From assembly GCA_963741525.1 (NCBI GenBank), contig CAVUIW010000027.1, positions 558,001 through 622,000 on the forward strand: a DNA stretch of 64,000 nucleotides. Reading direction: 5' to 3'. The stretch comes from JANNSX01 sp963741525 (lineage in GTDB: Bacteria; Pseudomonadota; Alphaproteobacteria; Rhizobiales; Hyphomicrobiaceae). The notes beneath the pieces were generated by a model. The model made no database searches. It was given only the letters and a program-made list of their open reading frames with translations, and was not told the origin of the DNA. The position numbers were made by a program, and so were the translations under genes. Positions 34,785-43,691 of this stretch are shown piece after piece. How positions within the stretch are numbered: the first letter of the stretch is position 1; each line of letters starts with the position of its first letter.

Positions 34785-35462
34785 GTGAAGATCCTGCTCG
34801 TAGAGGACGATGCCGAGGTCGCAGGGCACATCGTCAAAAGTCTCCGGCAGCACGGCCATGTGGTCGATCACGCGGCCGACGGCGCCACTGGCTTGATGCT
34901 GGCCATCAACGAGCGCTTCGAGGTGATGATCGTCGACCGGATGCTTCCCGGTCTCGACGGCTTGAGCCTCATCAAGGCCGTGCGCAGCGCCAAGAACGGC
35001 ACGCCCATTCTCATCCTGACGACCAAGGGCGGGATCGACGACCGCGTCGAGGGGCTAGACGCCGGCGCGGACGACTACCTGGTGAAGCCGTTCGCCTTTG
35101 CCGAGCTGTTGGCGCGCGTCAATGCGCTCGCACGGCGGCCGGCGATCGCCGCCGAGCAGACCCAACTCGCCGCCGGCGGCCTGGCGATGGATCTTATCAA
35201 GCGCACCGTGACGCGCGGCGGCAAGTCCATCGATCTGCAGCCGCAGGAGTTCCGCCTGCTCGAGTACCTCATGCGCAATGCCGGCAAGGCTGTGACCCGC
35301 ACCATGCTGCTGGAAAATGTCTGGGACTTCCATTTCGATCCGAAAACGAACATCGTCGAAACGCATGTCAGCCGCCTTCGCGCGAAAATCGATCGCGGTT
35401 TCGACAGCGAGCTCATAGAGACCATCCGCGGCGTAGGATACCGGCTGCGTGCCCCCGATTAG
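34785..35462 (+). CDS. OmpR/PhoB-family response regulator
   Basis: This 225-residue DNA-binding response regulator has an N-terminal receiver (acidic pair in LLVEDDAEVAGH, phospho-Asp in VDRMLPGLDG, Lys in YLVKPFAF). The C-terminal winged-helix trans_reg_C domain contains LQPQEFRLLEYLMRNAG, DFHFDPKTNIVETHVSRLR and ETIRGVGYRL. The GTG at 34785 begins VKILLVEDD. It overlaps the kinase gene by 14 bases and follows the PepSY gene, so the three form an operon. The likely targets include its own operon. Confidence 0.93.
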   Translation: MKILLVEDDAEVAGHIVKSLRQHGHVVDHAADGATGLMLAINERFEVMIVDRMLPGLDGLSLIKAVRSAKNGTPILILTTKGGIDDRVEGLDAGADDYLVKPFAFAELLARVNALARRPAIAAEQTQLAAGGLAMDLIKRTVTRGGKSIDLQPQEFRLLEYLMRNAGKAVTRTMLLENVWDFHFDPKTNIVETHVSRLRAKIDRGFDSELIETIRGVGYRLRAPD

Positions 35463-36816
35463 AGTCCATCGCACCGCCGCCTTCCGTCTCGCGCTCGGCA
35501 TTGCGCTGCTGTTCAGCATTCTGACGGCTGTTCTGTTTGCCATCGTTTATTGGGATTTCTCCAAGTTCGCCCGTATCCAGCTGCAAACGACAATCGAGGA
35601 AGAGGCCATGCAGCTCGCCAAGGAGGCGGAGGAGGAAGGCGTGGCCCACTTGGCCGAGCGGCTCTTAAACGCACAAGCCTATCCGCTGGGGCGCACCTTC
35701 GAGTACACTTTGCTCGATGCGTCTGGGGCGCGCGTCATGGGCCAGCTACCCACTCCGGCCGGGGCCATGGGCTGGCTCGATATACCCGTGCCAGGCGACG
35801 AGCCGGGCGAGACCGCCGAAACGGCCGTCGCGTTCGGCGTGAGGCTCGCCGATGGATCGACGCTGGTGGTGGCACGCGATACCGACGTGTTTCTTGATTT
35901 TCGCGAGCGCGTCGCCAAGACTTTGGCTGCGGGCGCAGGGTTGACCGTGCTGCTCGCGCTTATCGGAGGAGCTTTCATCAGCAGGCGGTCGCTCCGGCGC
36001 GTCGACGAGATCAACACGACAGCGGCACGCATCATCGGCGGTGACCTTTCGCAGCGTCTGCCGATCTGGGGCTCGGGCGACGAGTTCGATCGCCTGTCGG
36101 AAATTCTCAACCGGATGCTGCAAAGGATCGAACGGCTGATGCTCGGCGTGCGCCACGTCTCGAGCGACATCGCTCATGATTTGAGAACACCGCTCGCCCG
36201 GTTGCGGCAGGGCCTGGAGTCGCTCGCGGAAGAAGCAAGCACCGCAGATGAATTTCGCTCCGGCCTCGACAAGGCCCTCTCGGAGGTCGACGGCGTGCTC
36301 GGGACGTTCGCCGCGCTCTTGCGCATTTCCGAGGTCGAGGCCGGGAGCCGCGCCGAGGGATTTCGGGGCGTGGACCTCGGTGTGCTGTGTCAAAAGCTCC
36401 ACGAGGCCTATGCGGCCGCGATCGAGGATGGCGGCCGCACGCTCCTGATCGACGCCGCGCCGGGTCTGCTGGTGCGGGGCGATCCAGAGTTGCTGATCCA
36501 GGCCATCGCCAATCTCATCGAGAATGCGGTTCGCCATACGCCTACCGGATCGGCGATAACGGTATCTGCGAGGCGTGGCCCCGAGGCGGCTGAACTCATT
36601 GTCGCCGACAACGGCCCCGGCATACCCCAAGAGCTCCGCCAGTCGGTGCTCGGCCGCTTCACGCGCCTCGATCAGAGCCGCGGCTCGCCCGGCCACGGCC
36701 TCGGACTTGCTCTCGTCGCAGCCGTAGCGGATCTGCATGGCGCGACACTCCGTCTCGAGGACAACCGGCCGGGCTTGCGCGTTGTCGTGAATATTCCACG
36801 CGCCAGCGTTAACTGA
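35449..36816 (+). CDS. sensor histidine kinase
   Basis: This 455-residue inner-membrane kinase has a first membrane segment (ALGIALLFSILTAVLFAIV), a periplasmic domain of about 115 residues, a second membrane segment (ALAAGAGLTVLLALIGGAFI), HAMP, HisKA with the acceptor histidine in SDIAHDLRTPLARL, and HATPase_c (NLIENAVRHTP, DNGPGIP, GHGLGLALV). It starts with GTG inside the end of the response regulator gene, so translation is coupled. With the PepSY protein and OmpR-type regulator it forms a three-gene signalling unit; the signal is unknown. Confidence 0.93.
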   Translation: MPPIRVHRTAAFRLALGIALLFSILTAVLFAIVYWDFSKFARIQLQTTIEEEAMQLAKEAEEEGVAHLAERLLNAQAYPLGRTFEYTLLDASGARVMGQLPTPAGAMGWLDIPVPGDEPGETAETAVAFGVRLADGSTLVVARDTDVFLDFRERVAKTLAAGAGLTVLLALIGGAFISRRSLRRVDEINTTAARIIGGDLSQRLPIWGSGDEFDRLSEILNRMLQRIERLMLGVRHVSSDIAHDLRTPLARLRQGLESLAEEASTADEFRSGLDKALSEVDGVLGTFAALLRISEVEAGSRAEGFRGVDLGVLCQKLHEAYAAAIEDGGRTLLIDAAPGLLVRGDPELLIQAIANLIENAVRHTPTGSAITVSARRGPEAAELIVADNGPGIPQELRQSVLGRFTRLDQSRGSPGHGLGLALVAAVADLHGATLRLEDNRPGLRVVVNIPRASVN

Positions 36817-36885
36817 TCGATGCGGCTCTTGACGGGGCTCGCCAGCTCGTGGCCGATGCGGGTCCGCCCTTTCATCCGGACGCCC

Positions 36886-38070
36886 ATGACCGCCACCGCA
36901 CTGCCCCGAACCGCCGAGAGCCTCTCCGAGCCCGAGCGGCGGCTGGTTTTCGCCGCGCTGCTGGCGAGCGTCATGGCCTCGGGCTTTGCCATTGGCGGCG
37001 TCGTGCCGCTGGTAACCTTCATCCTCGAGCGGCGCGGCGTACCGGCCTCTCTCATTGGCGTCAATGCGGCGGTGCCGGTGCTCGCCGTCATTCTTGTCTC
37101 GATTTTCCTCGGCCCCTTGTCGCGCGCCATCGGCATCAAGGCGGTGCTGTTCAGCGGCCTCTTCATCACCGCGCTGTCGACGGCGCTGATGCCCCATTGG
37201 ACCTCGCTCGAAGCCTGGATGGTGCTGCGCTTCCTTTCCGGTCTCGGCGCCGGCGCGCACTGGATCCTGAGCGAAACCTGGATCAACGCGGTGGCGCCGA
37301 ACCAGAAGCGCGGGCTCTATGCCGGCCTCTATTCCACGTTGTTCACCGTCGGCTTCGTGATCTCGCCGATCGCGCTCGCCTTCATGGATCTCGATTCGCC
37401 GGTGCCGTTCTATCTGATGATCGTGCTCATGCTGTTGAGCGCGGCCCCGCTCTGGCTTGCGCGAAATCTGCTTCCCGACGTCACGGCACATTCCGGATCG
37501 CCAGCCTGGAGCATGCTGCTGGCAGCCCCCATCGTGTTCGCGGCGGCGCTCGCCGCTGGCCTCAACAACTCGGCGCTCTGGGCGCTGCTCGGACTCTACG
37601 GCTTGCGCAACGGCATCAGCGAGGCGGACGCCTTGGTGCTCTTGAGCATCTTCGCAGGCGGCACCGTGGCGCTGCAGCTGCCGCTCGGCTGGCTCGCCGA
37701 TCGCGGTGGGCTGGCGCGCTATCTGCTCGCCTCGGCGGCCGCTGGCGCGCTCGGCGCGGCGCTGCTGCCGTTTGCCATCGGCTCGCCCGTGCTGCTCTGG
37801 CCGCTGCTATTCATCTGGGGCGGCCTGATGATCGGCCTCTACACGCTAGGATTGGCCCAGCTCGGCGAGCGTTTCCAGGGCGCGCCTCTGGTCGGCGCCA
37901 ACGCGCTGTTCATCAGCGTCTATGCGGTTGGCAGCATGGCGGGTCCGCCGCTTTATGGCGTCGCTATGGATACCTACGGGCCCAACGCGCTGCCGATCGG
38001 CGTACTCGTCTGCTGCCTCTTGATGATGGCGGCAGGATTAGGCGGAGGACGGAAGCCGGGCGTGGGATGA
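36886..38070 (+). CDS. MFS transporter
   Basis: This major facilitator of about 394 residues has twelve hydrophobic segments, with family features MASGFAIGGVVPLVTFILE in the first helix, FLSGLGAGAHWILSETWINA, and the mid-protein loop QLPLGWLADRGGLARYL. It resembles the YcaD-like group. The substrate is unknown. The ATG at 36886 is preferred; in-frame starts to 36820 add a basic N-terminus. Its last 33 bases overlap the convergent GNAT gene end. Confidence 0.85.
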   Translation: MTATALPRTAESLSEPERRLVFAALLASVMASGFAIGGVVPLVTFILERRGVPASLIGVNAAVPVLAVILVSIFLGPLSRAIGIKAVLFSGLFITALSTALMPHWTSLEAWMVLRFLSGLGAGAHWILSETWINAVAPNQKRGLYAGLYSTLFTVGFVISPIALAFMDLDSPVPFYLMIVLMLLSAAPLWLARNLLPDVTAHSGSPAWSMLLAAPIVFAAALAAGLNNSALWALLGLYGLRNGISEADALVLLSIFAGGTVALQLPLGWLADRGGLARYLLASAAAGALGAALLPFAIGSPVLLWPLLFIWGGLMIGLYTLGLAQLGERFQGAPLVGANALFISVYAVGSMAGPPLYGVAMDTYGPNALPIGVLVCCLLMMAAGLGGGRKPGVG

Positions 38071-38547
38071 CGACTGCCGCTGGAGCAGCTTCTCCAGATC
38101 ATAGTTGAACACCAGCACCCCGTTCTTTAGATAATCGTTGCGCTTCAGAAGCGAGAACCCGCGGCGCATGAAGAGCCCTTTGGCCGCCTCGCTCGCCTCG
38201 ACATAGAGCCGCATCCCCCCCTCTGTCTTGGCGACTGTCTCGATGGCATCGAGCAACGCACTCGCGATGCCGGTGCCGGCCGCCTCGGGTAGCGCGAACA
38301 AGAGATCGATGTGGCCATCAAACTCGAGATCGACAAAGGCGACAGGCCGGCCGGTGTCATCGCTCGCCACGATCGTGGTTCGGCCGTCCGAACCACGCCT
38401 CAGCATGTCCTCCGCATCGGGAGCATCGGCAGCCCAGGCCATCACCTGCTCGGGCGTATAGTGACGGGGCCCGAGCTCAGTGACCGAGCGGCGAAAGATC
38501 TCGGCAAGCGCTGGCGCGTCGCCGGGACGATAGTGGCGGAGTTGCAT
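38038..38547 (-). CDS. GNAT family N-acetyltransferase
   Basis: This 169-residue acetyltransferase has the GNAT acetyl-CoA-binding core visible as LPEAAGTGIASALLDAIE, followed by beta5 (MRLYVEASEAAKGLFMRRGF), whose ending is characteristic of the YafP/PA-type group. The N-terminus (RHYRPGDAPALAEIFRRSV) is also typical. The acceptor substrate is unknown. It overlaps the convergent MFS gene by 33 bases at the 3' ends. Confidence 0.85.
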   Translation of the reverse strand: MQLRHYRPGDAPALAEIFRRSVTELGPRHYTPEQVMAWAADAPDAEDMLRRGSDGRTTIVASDDTGRPVAFVDLEFDGHIDLLFALPEAAGTGIASALLDAIETVAKTEGGMRLYVEASEAAKGLFMRRGFSLLKRNDYLKNGVLVFNYDLEKLLQRQSSSHARLPSSA

Positions 38548-38589
38548 GGCGCAAGCATAGAGCCAGCGCCGCCGTCTGTCCTCGCTATC

Positions 38590-39791
38590 TTACTCGGCCG
38601 CCGCCAGGGTCACCGGGCTCAGCGCATCGAGATGCGGCGGCGGCTTGGGCAGGTCGACCTCCGGAATGACCGCGCGGATTCGGTCATGAAAATCTCTGAT
38701 CGCGACTTCCAGCGTCGATAGCGGCCCCGGCCGGTAGCCGTGCGAGGAAAGACCCGCCTGCACGCGCTCGCAAAGCTCCTTGTCCTCGCGCATGACCTGC
38801 CGGTTGATGCGGGTGTTGAGATAGCGCAACACGCGGGCTTCGCGCCGGTCGTCGCGCGGTTTGAAGACGGGATAGCGCACGAAGCAGGTCGTGGCCGTGC
38901 GAGGCAGGATCTGGAACACGTCGGCGCTGTCGGGATAGATGTCGATGCCGATATTGGGCGGCATGGTGAAGAACATCCAGGTGCGCCGAGTCTCTTCCGC
39001 CAGGCGGTCGAGCGTCAGACCGGGGCAAGTTTCAGATAGCGCTCTTCGCTCCAGTTGTCCGACTGCGGCCTTGTGGCGGCTGGCGCTGCCGGCGACGCCA
39101 TGGGCATTCATGAAGCCCTGGAGGTCGTTGTCGAGCATGCGGTGATAGCCCGGATGGCCGATCGGAATGTGGTAGTTCTCCAGATTGTTGTCGACGGCGA
39201 CTTTCCAGTTACAGTTCCATACCTCCGTATGGATGGCATCCGCCGCCGGCTCGAGCTCCTCGATGCGATAGGGCGCGATGAGCTTCGCCTCCTCGCCCCA
39301 GATTTCAGCCAGGCTCGGGCCGCCCGGATACGACGCGCACGAAGACGAGGCCGGCCAGCACCTCGAGCTCGACCGGCTCGAGGCCGTGCTTGCCGAGATC
39401 GAGGCCCGGAAACGTCTTCCTTGCGGGCGTCGCGCGCAGAGACCCGTCGAGCTTGTAGCTCCAGCCGTGATAGGGGCAGACCATGACGCCCTTGCAGGTG
39501 CCCGAGCCATCGAGCAGCCGCGCGCCGCGATGGCGGCAGACATTCTTGAAGGCGCGCAAGTAGGCCGTCATCGCCGCGGACAAGGAGAATCGAATCCCGC
39601 AGCATATCGAGCGTGGCGTAGCTGCCGGGCGTCTTCACCTGGTTGACGTGGCAAGCGAACTGCCAGGAGGGCAGGATCACCCGCTCGTATTCGAGCACGG
39701 TCAGCGCCGGGCTCTGGTAGGTCCAGGCCGGCAGCCCCGTCATCTCGCCGGGGCCGTCGTAGGTCGATCGTATAGGAATGGGAGTGTTCAT
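38590..39791 (-). pseudogene. Rieske non-heme iron oxygenase, alpha subunit, frameshifted
   Basis: This Rieske oxygenase would have about 400 residues but is broken by two frame changes. It begins MNTPIPIRSTYDGP. Near 39565 an extra C changes frame, and the Rieske ligands then appear as VCRHRGARLLDG and MVCPYHGWSYKLDG. Near 39335 a second shift leads into the catalytic domain (SLAEIWGEEAK; NNLENYHIPIGHPG, holding the iron-binding histidines). The protein resembles the choline/carnitine/betaine oxygenase group. Each shift is repairable by one base. A TetR-family gene with several frameshifts lies just upstream on the same strand. It is either a decayed locus or poor sequence. Confidence 0.78.
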
Positions 39792-39874
39792 GCAGGGTAC
39801 TCGCAAACTCGAAGATGAAAAGGATTCGGAAACAAGAGGCCTTGCGGATAGCTTTTCGAAGTACGCGGCTGCGC

Positions 39875-40516
39875 TCAGGATCGTGCGGGACTTCGTTCCA
39901 AAAAGCTCGCCAGATGTGCCCGCGCCATGCGAATGGCTTCGCGCCGATCGAAGCGTTCGCCCCTCGACGAGCAGCTCCTGCCAGAGCCATTCGAGGAGGC
40001 CGGCGAAGGTGCGGGCGGCGAGTTGCGGCGCGATGCCTGCGTTGGTCTCCGGCGAGCTTCGCAAAGAGCCTGCTCGAGCTCCTCGAGATAGGTCCGGTCG
40101 CGATTCGCCGACGCGGCTCATGTAGACGCGCCGGGCCGGCGCCTCGCCCCAGAAGGCGTACCAGACGGCGACCTTCTCGGGCGCGGCGATGGTCTCATCG
40201 AACAGCGCGAGGATGACGGCGTCGAGCGCCGTTCGCAGCGTCGCCGCCGGCCGAGGCGATGGCCGCACGCCGTGCCTACTCGAACTCCTCGCGAAACGGC
40301 ATCGAGCGCGGCGAGCAGCAGCTCGTTCTTCGAGCGGAAATGGAAGGTGACCGTGCCGGGCGAGACGCCCGCCTGGCGCGCCACCTTTTCCATGGTCGTG
40401 AGCGAGAGGCCTTCTTCGGCGATGACGCGCATGGCGGCATCGATGATCTGCCGCCGCCTTTCGGCCTGCGGCAGGTCGTGGCGGGAAGGAGCGCGCGGGC
40501 GCGTGTCGACAGGCAT
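39875..40516 (-). pseudogene. TetR (BetI-like) transcriptional regulator, multiply frameshifted
   Basis: The N-terminal DNA-binding domain is intact: RRRQIIDAAMRVIAEEGLS, then the recognition helix region VARQAGVSPGTVTFHFRSK. Downstream the BetI-like ligand-binding half is split over three frames (pieces TLRTALDAVILALFDE, VAVWYAFWGEAPARRVYM, YLEELEQALCEARR, GLLEWLWQELLVEG and FDRREAIRMARAHLASF), with the final stop at 39875. At least five single-base shifts lie between 39950 and 40290. It probably controlled the adjacent Rieske oxygenase gene. The density of shifts favours a true pseudogene or a locally bad assembly. Confidence 0.72.
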
Positions 40517-40608
40517 GGCAGCGCCACCGCGGCGGCCCACCCTCACGCTTGCTCGCTGATTGCTGCCGGTAGCTCGCACGGCGGAGCTCCCTATTCCGTC
40601 TTCGTCAA

Positions 40609-40677
40609 ATTGACTGAGCATACGTTTAGCGATTGGAGAAGCCTCTGTCAAGAGTATTGACTGAGCATACGTTTAGC
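40609..40677. promoter_or_regulatory. 22-bp direct repeat upstream of the tetR pseudogene, possible operators
   Basis: The 22-base sequence starting ATTGACTGAGCATACGTT (40609-40630) is repeated exactly at 40656-40677, 47 bases apart start to start. Each copy has partial dyad symmetry. Their location 90-160 bases upstream of the TetR start suggests TetR-family operators in the promoter of the tetR-Rieske unit. This function is inferred from position only. Confidence 0.55.
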
Positions 40678-40827
40678 ACCTGGCGGTGAGCCAAAATGAT
40701 AATGGGCCGATAAGATTACTCCGCGAGCGGCACGAATCATCGGACGCCAATTGGCGACTGAAGCGCTCGGACCGTGTGTGGGGTGGGGCAGGCACGGCAA
40801 CGGCAGGCACCGATCGGGCGAACACGC

Positions 40828-40914
40828 TGGTGCGGACGGAGGGACTCGAACCCTCACGACGTTGCCATCTCAGGATTTTAAGTCCTGTGTGTCTACCGGT
40901 TCCACCACGTCCGC
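40828..40914 (-). tRNA. tRNA-Leu (anticodon UAA)
   Basis: The minus strand reads a full tRNA: acceptor arm GCGGACG pairing with CGTCCGC, anticodon stem-loop CAGGA-CTTAAAA-TCCTG with anticodon TAA, a long class II variable arm (GATGGCAACGTC), T arm AGGGTTCGAGTCCCT, and encoded 3' CCA. The length of 87 bases with CCA fits tRNA-Leu. No neighbouring tRNA is seen. Confidence 0.95.
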
Positions 40915-41690
40915 AAGAAACTGATTCTAATCAACTCTTTTACGTCGAAATATCTCTTGGCTTCCCATCAGGCCCTAACTCATGCCCCAACGTAAACGGC
41001 TAATATAGGCGAATGCGCGTGGATCGATACGGACATTTCCGCCCGTCGTAAAGGACCTGTCCGGCGAAGCCCATCTACTTGTGTTGCCGGGATCGGTTTT
41101 TCCCAACCCCGGCCGTGCGGCTCCCGGCAGCATGGCGCGCAATTCCGAGTCGAGAACGACCGCCCGTCGGCGGCTACCCACAGGGCAAATAGTTGATCTG
41201 CCGATAACGGTCGCACACTTGCGACCACCCAGGGCAGTCATCTGCCTGGCGCCTGATACGATCGCATTCAGGCGGATGTCCCCATCCGAGTCCAGACCCA
41301 TGGCTTCCGGCCCAACGGGACTCGGGCGCTCGACCATTTGCCGATGGGCCGCCTCAAGACTGCAGCCAGTCAAGGCGCGCGCGGCAGTCTATTTGCTGCT
41401 GTCGGCCGTCCTGAACATCGCCGGCAAGTCCGGAGCTGAGGGAGGAGCGACCGTGCTCGATGCGGCACAACGATCCATGCTCTTGACCCATATCGACCGT
41501 GCCGATCGGGAGGCTTGCACACCGCTGCTGTGTCCGCTTACGAACATCACATCAAAGTAAGGTTTGGGGACAATGGCCAATTGCGGCCGCATGGCCGCAA
41601 GCGTACCGAAGTTGGAGGCGTCGATGATAGGGGGCAGCGGGACACGCCCCCGGGGTGCCTTGCCGAACTAAGCCTACCGCTTGCCTGTTG
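40915..41690. other. gene-poor region downstream of tRNA-Leu
   Basis: This stretch of about 775 bases has no gene that I can support. Open frames on both strands (for example 41081-41560 plus and 40975-41373 minus) show no recognisable domain and read as arginine/proline-rich shadows. A clean 8-bp hairpin (TTGCGGCC-GCAT-GGCCGCAA) is at 41581-41600. Its position next to a tRNA and before decayed catabolic genes would fit remnants of an old insertion, but I see no integrase or attachment repeat. Confidence 0.5.
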
Positions 41691-43307
41691 CTATCCCCGC
41701 CGCGGCATTTCTCTCGCCGTTTCCGCAATGTGCTCGGCCGCCCGCAATGCCAGTGCGGTGATCGTCGCGGTCGGATTGACAGCGCCGCTCGTCACCATGA
41801 CGCTGCCATCGACGATGAAGAGATTGGGCACGTCGTGGGACCGGCCATACGGGTCGACAACCGAGGATTTCGGTTCGCTGCCCATCCGGGCGGTGCCGAG
41901 GATATGGCCCGGCGCCTCGCGCCAGAGCGGGTTGCGGGCGATGTGGGCGGCGCCCGCCGCCGCGTGCATCTCGACCATCCGATCGAGTGTGAAATCCAGG
42001 TTCCTCTGCGTGTTCTCGCTGATCTTGTAGTCGATCAGGGGCGCTGGGATGCCGTCGCTGTCCTTGAGATCGGGATCGAGGGTCACGCGGTTTCGTTCCT
42101 CCGGCAGGTCCTCGATGTTGCCGGCCCAGCTCAGGGCGCGCCCGGCATGCTCGGTGAGATCGTGGACGGCTGGTCCCCAGCGCTCCTCGAACGGCAGGTG
42201 CCTGAAGTTTTCGAGCAGCCTGAGGATGCCCGGCACCGGCATCAGATTGATCTTAGAGCCGCGCAGGAAACCGCGGGCGCGATCCGTCTCGTAGAACTCG
42301 AGCGAGTAGATGAGCTGGCCCGCCGGTCCCTTCCAGCTTTCAAGGGGTTCGTCGTATAGGCCGAGCGCCTCGTTGTTGGGATGCAGCATGAGACGCCGGC
42401 CGACGAGACCCGAGCGATTGGCAAGGCCATCGGGAAAATCCTTCGAGGCCGACAGCAGCAACAGGCGGGCGGTACCGATGCCGTTAGCGGCGAGGACGAC
42501 GGATTTTGCCTTCTGGCGATGCTCGTGTCCGTGCCGATCGATCCAGAGCACGGCATCGGCCCGGCCCTGGCAATCGGTGGTGATCCGGCGGACACGGGCG
42601 CCGGTCACGAGCTTCGCCCCGGCAGCCGTCGCGTGCGGCCAGACCGCGAGGTCGAACGAGGCCTTGGCGCCAGCCGGGCAGCCGGTCTCGCAGACGCCCC
42701 AGCGCACGCACTTGGCCATACGCTTATGGGCGGCCGTCGGAATGGCCTGCGTTCCTGGCCACCAGTGCCAGCCGAGCTTGTTCAACGCCTCGGCGGCGCG
42801 CATGCCACCCTTGCCGAGCGGGTGCGGGGGCATGTCGAACTCGGTCGGCGGGTAGGCCGGATCGCCGCCGAGCCCGGCCACGCCGATGAGCTTGTCGATC
42901 CGCGTGTAGTAGGGCTCGAGATCGAAGTAGTCGATGGGCCAGTCGTCGGCGACACCGTCGAGGGTGCGGACGCGGAAGTCCGATGGCGTGAGGCGCATCC
43001 ATTGCGCGCCGAACAGCAGGCTCGAGCCGCCGACGCCCGCGAACATGATCGGCGTCACGTCGGCGGCGTCGAGATTGAGCGGGTAGTCCGCGGGGCGCGC
43101 GCGCGTGTTTGGGTTCCAGCTCCACTTCCGGTTGAGGAGCAGCTCGTATTCGGGCTGGTTGCCCGGATAGGCGCTCGCATTGACCCAGTCGCCCTGCTCC
43201 AGGCAGACGACGCGGAAACCGCGGCTGGCGAGTGTCAGCGCCGTCACCGCGCCCGACGGTCCGGCGCCGACGATCACTACGTCGGCATCGTCGTCCGCAA
43301 AGGTCAT
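41691..43307 (-). CDS. GMC-family FAD oxidoreductase
   Basis: This 538-residue GMC oxidoreductase has an N-terminal FAD motif (VVIVGAGPSGAVTALTLASRG), the FAD-contact segment GVGGSSLLFGAQWMRL, a cysteine-containing region (RWGVCETGCPAGAKA), and the C-terminal GSVMVTSGAVNPTATITALALR typical of gluconate 2-dehydrogenase/sugar-dehydrogenase large subunits. The alcohol or sugar oxidised is unknown. It is divergent from the polyamine ABC operon; the gap upstream is only about 70 bases before a gene remnant at 43380, so its promoter region may have been altered by a deletion. Confidence 0.87.
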   Translation of the reverse strand: MTFADDDADVVIVGAGPSGAVTALTLASRGFRVVCLEQGDWVNASAYPGNQPEYELLLNRKWSWNPNTRARPADYPLNLDAADVTPIMFAGVGGSSLLFGAQWMRLTPSDFRVRTLDGVADDWPIDYFDLEPYYTRIDKLIGVAGLGGDPAYPPTEFDMPPHPLGKGGMRAAEALNKLGWHWWPGTQAIPTAAHKRMAKCVRWGVCETGCPAGAKASFDLAVWPHATAAGAKLVTGARVRRITTDCQGRADAVLWIDRHGHEHRQKAKSVVLAANGIGTARLLLLSASKDFPDGLANRSGLVGRRLMLHPNNEALGLYDEPLESWKGPAGQLIYSLEFYETDRARGFLRGSKINLMPVPGILRLLENFRHLPFEERWGPAVHDLTEHAGRALSWAGNIEDLPEERNRVTLDPDLKDSDGIPAPLIDYKISENTQRNLDFTLDRMVEMHAAAGAAHIARNPLWREAPGHILGTARMGSEPKSSVVDPYGRSHDVPNLFIVDGSVMVTSGAVNPTATITALALRAAEHIAETAREMPRRG

Positions 43308-43379
43308 GATTGCCTCGATGTACCCAAGGAGCGTGCCCGGTCAGGGCACCTGCTCCCGGCAATTTCCTAGACCGCACGA

Positions 43380-43679
43380 ATGCCGCCGTCGATAGCCTTC
43401 CCCTCGATAGCGGCCAGAAACCGCCCGAGCGTCGCCGCGGCCATCGAAGGCTTCGGGCGGGATGCCCTTGTCATTTCGCTCGGTCTCGATACGTTCATCG
43501 GCGACCCCTATGCCGCCTTCGGCATCACAACGAAGGGCTTCGGGTGCATCGCGTCGAGGATCAACGCTCTCAAGAAACCGTCCGTCGTTCTGCAAGAAGG
43601 CGGTTATATCTGCCCTGAGCTCGGGGCCAATCTCGTGTCGTACCCGCAAGGCCGAAAGTCGCGTCGTCAGAAAACATAG
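43380..43679 (+). pseudogene. C-terminal remnant of acetylpolyamine amidohydrolase/histone deacetylase-like enzyme
   Basis: This frame of about 99 codons matches only the last part of the histone-deacetylase/acetylpolyamine amidohydrolase fold: FGRDALVISLGLDTFIGDP (normally preceding the active-site aspartate region), then ITTKGFGCIASRI, and PSVVLQEGGYICPELGANLVSY, the conserved glycine-rich strand and C-terminal helix. The N-terminal two thirds, including the zinc ligands, are missing, so it cannot be active. It lies 12 bases before the polyamine-type ABC operon, where an intact enzyme would make sense by deacetylating imported acetylpolyamines. Confidence 0.7.
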
Positions 43680-43691
43680 GGAGAAGTATCC

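Noticed and set aside
35746..37491. 581-codon open frame on the minus strand
   Set aside because: It is opposite the histidine kinase and MFS genes; highly charged low-complexity translation typical of antisense frames in GC-rich DNA.
41081..41560. possible 159-codon gene in the stretch behind tRNA-Leu
   Set aside because: No ribosome-binding site, domain or composition argument; overlaps equally open frames on the other strand.
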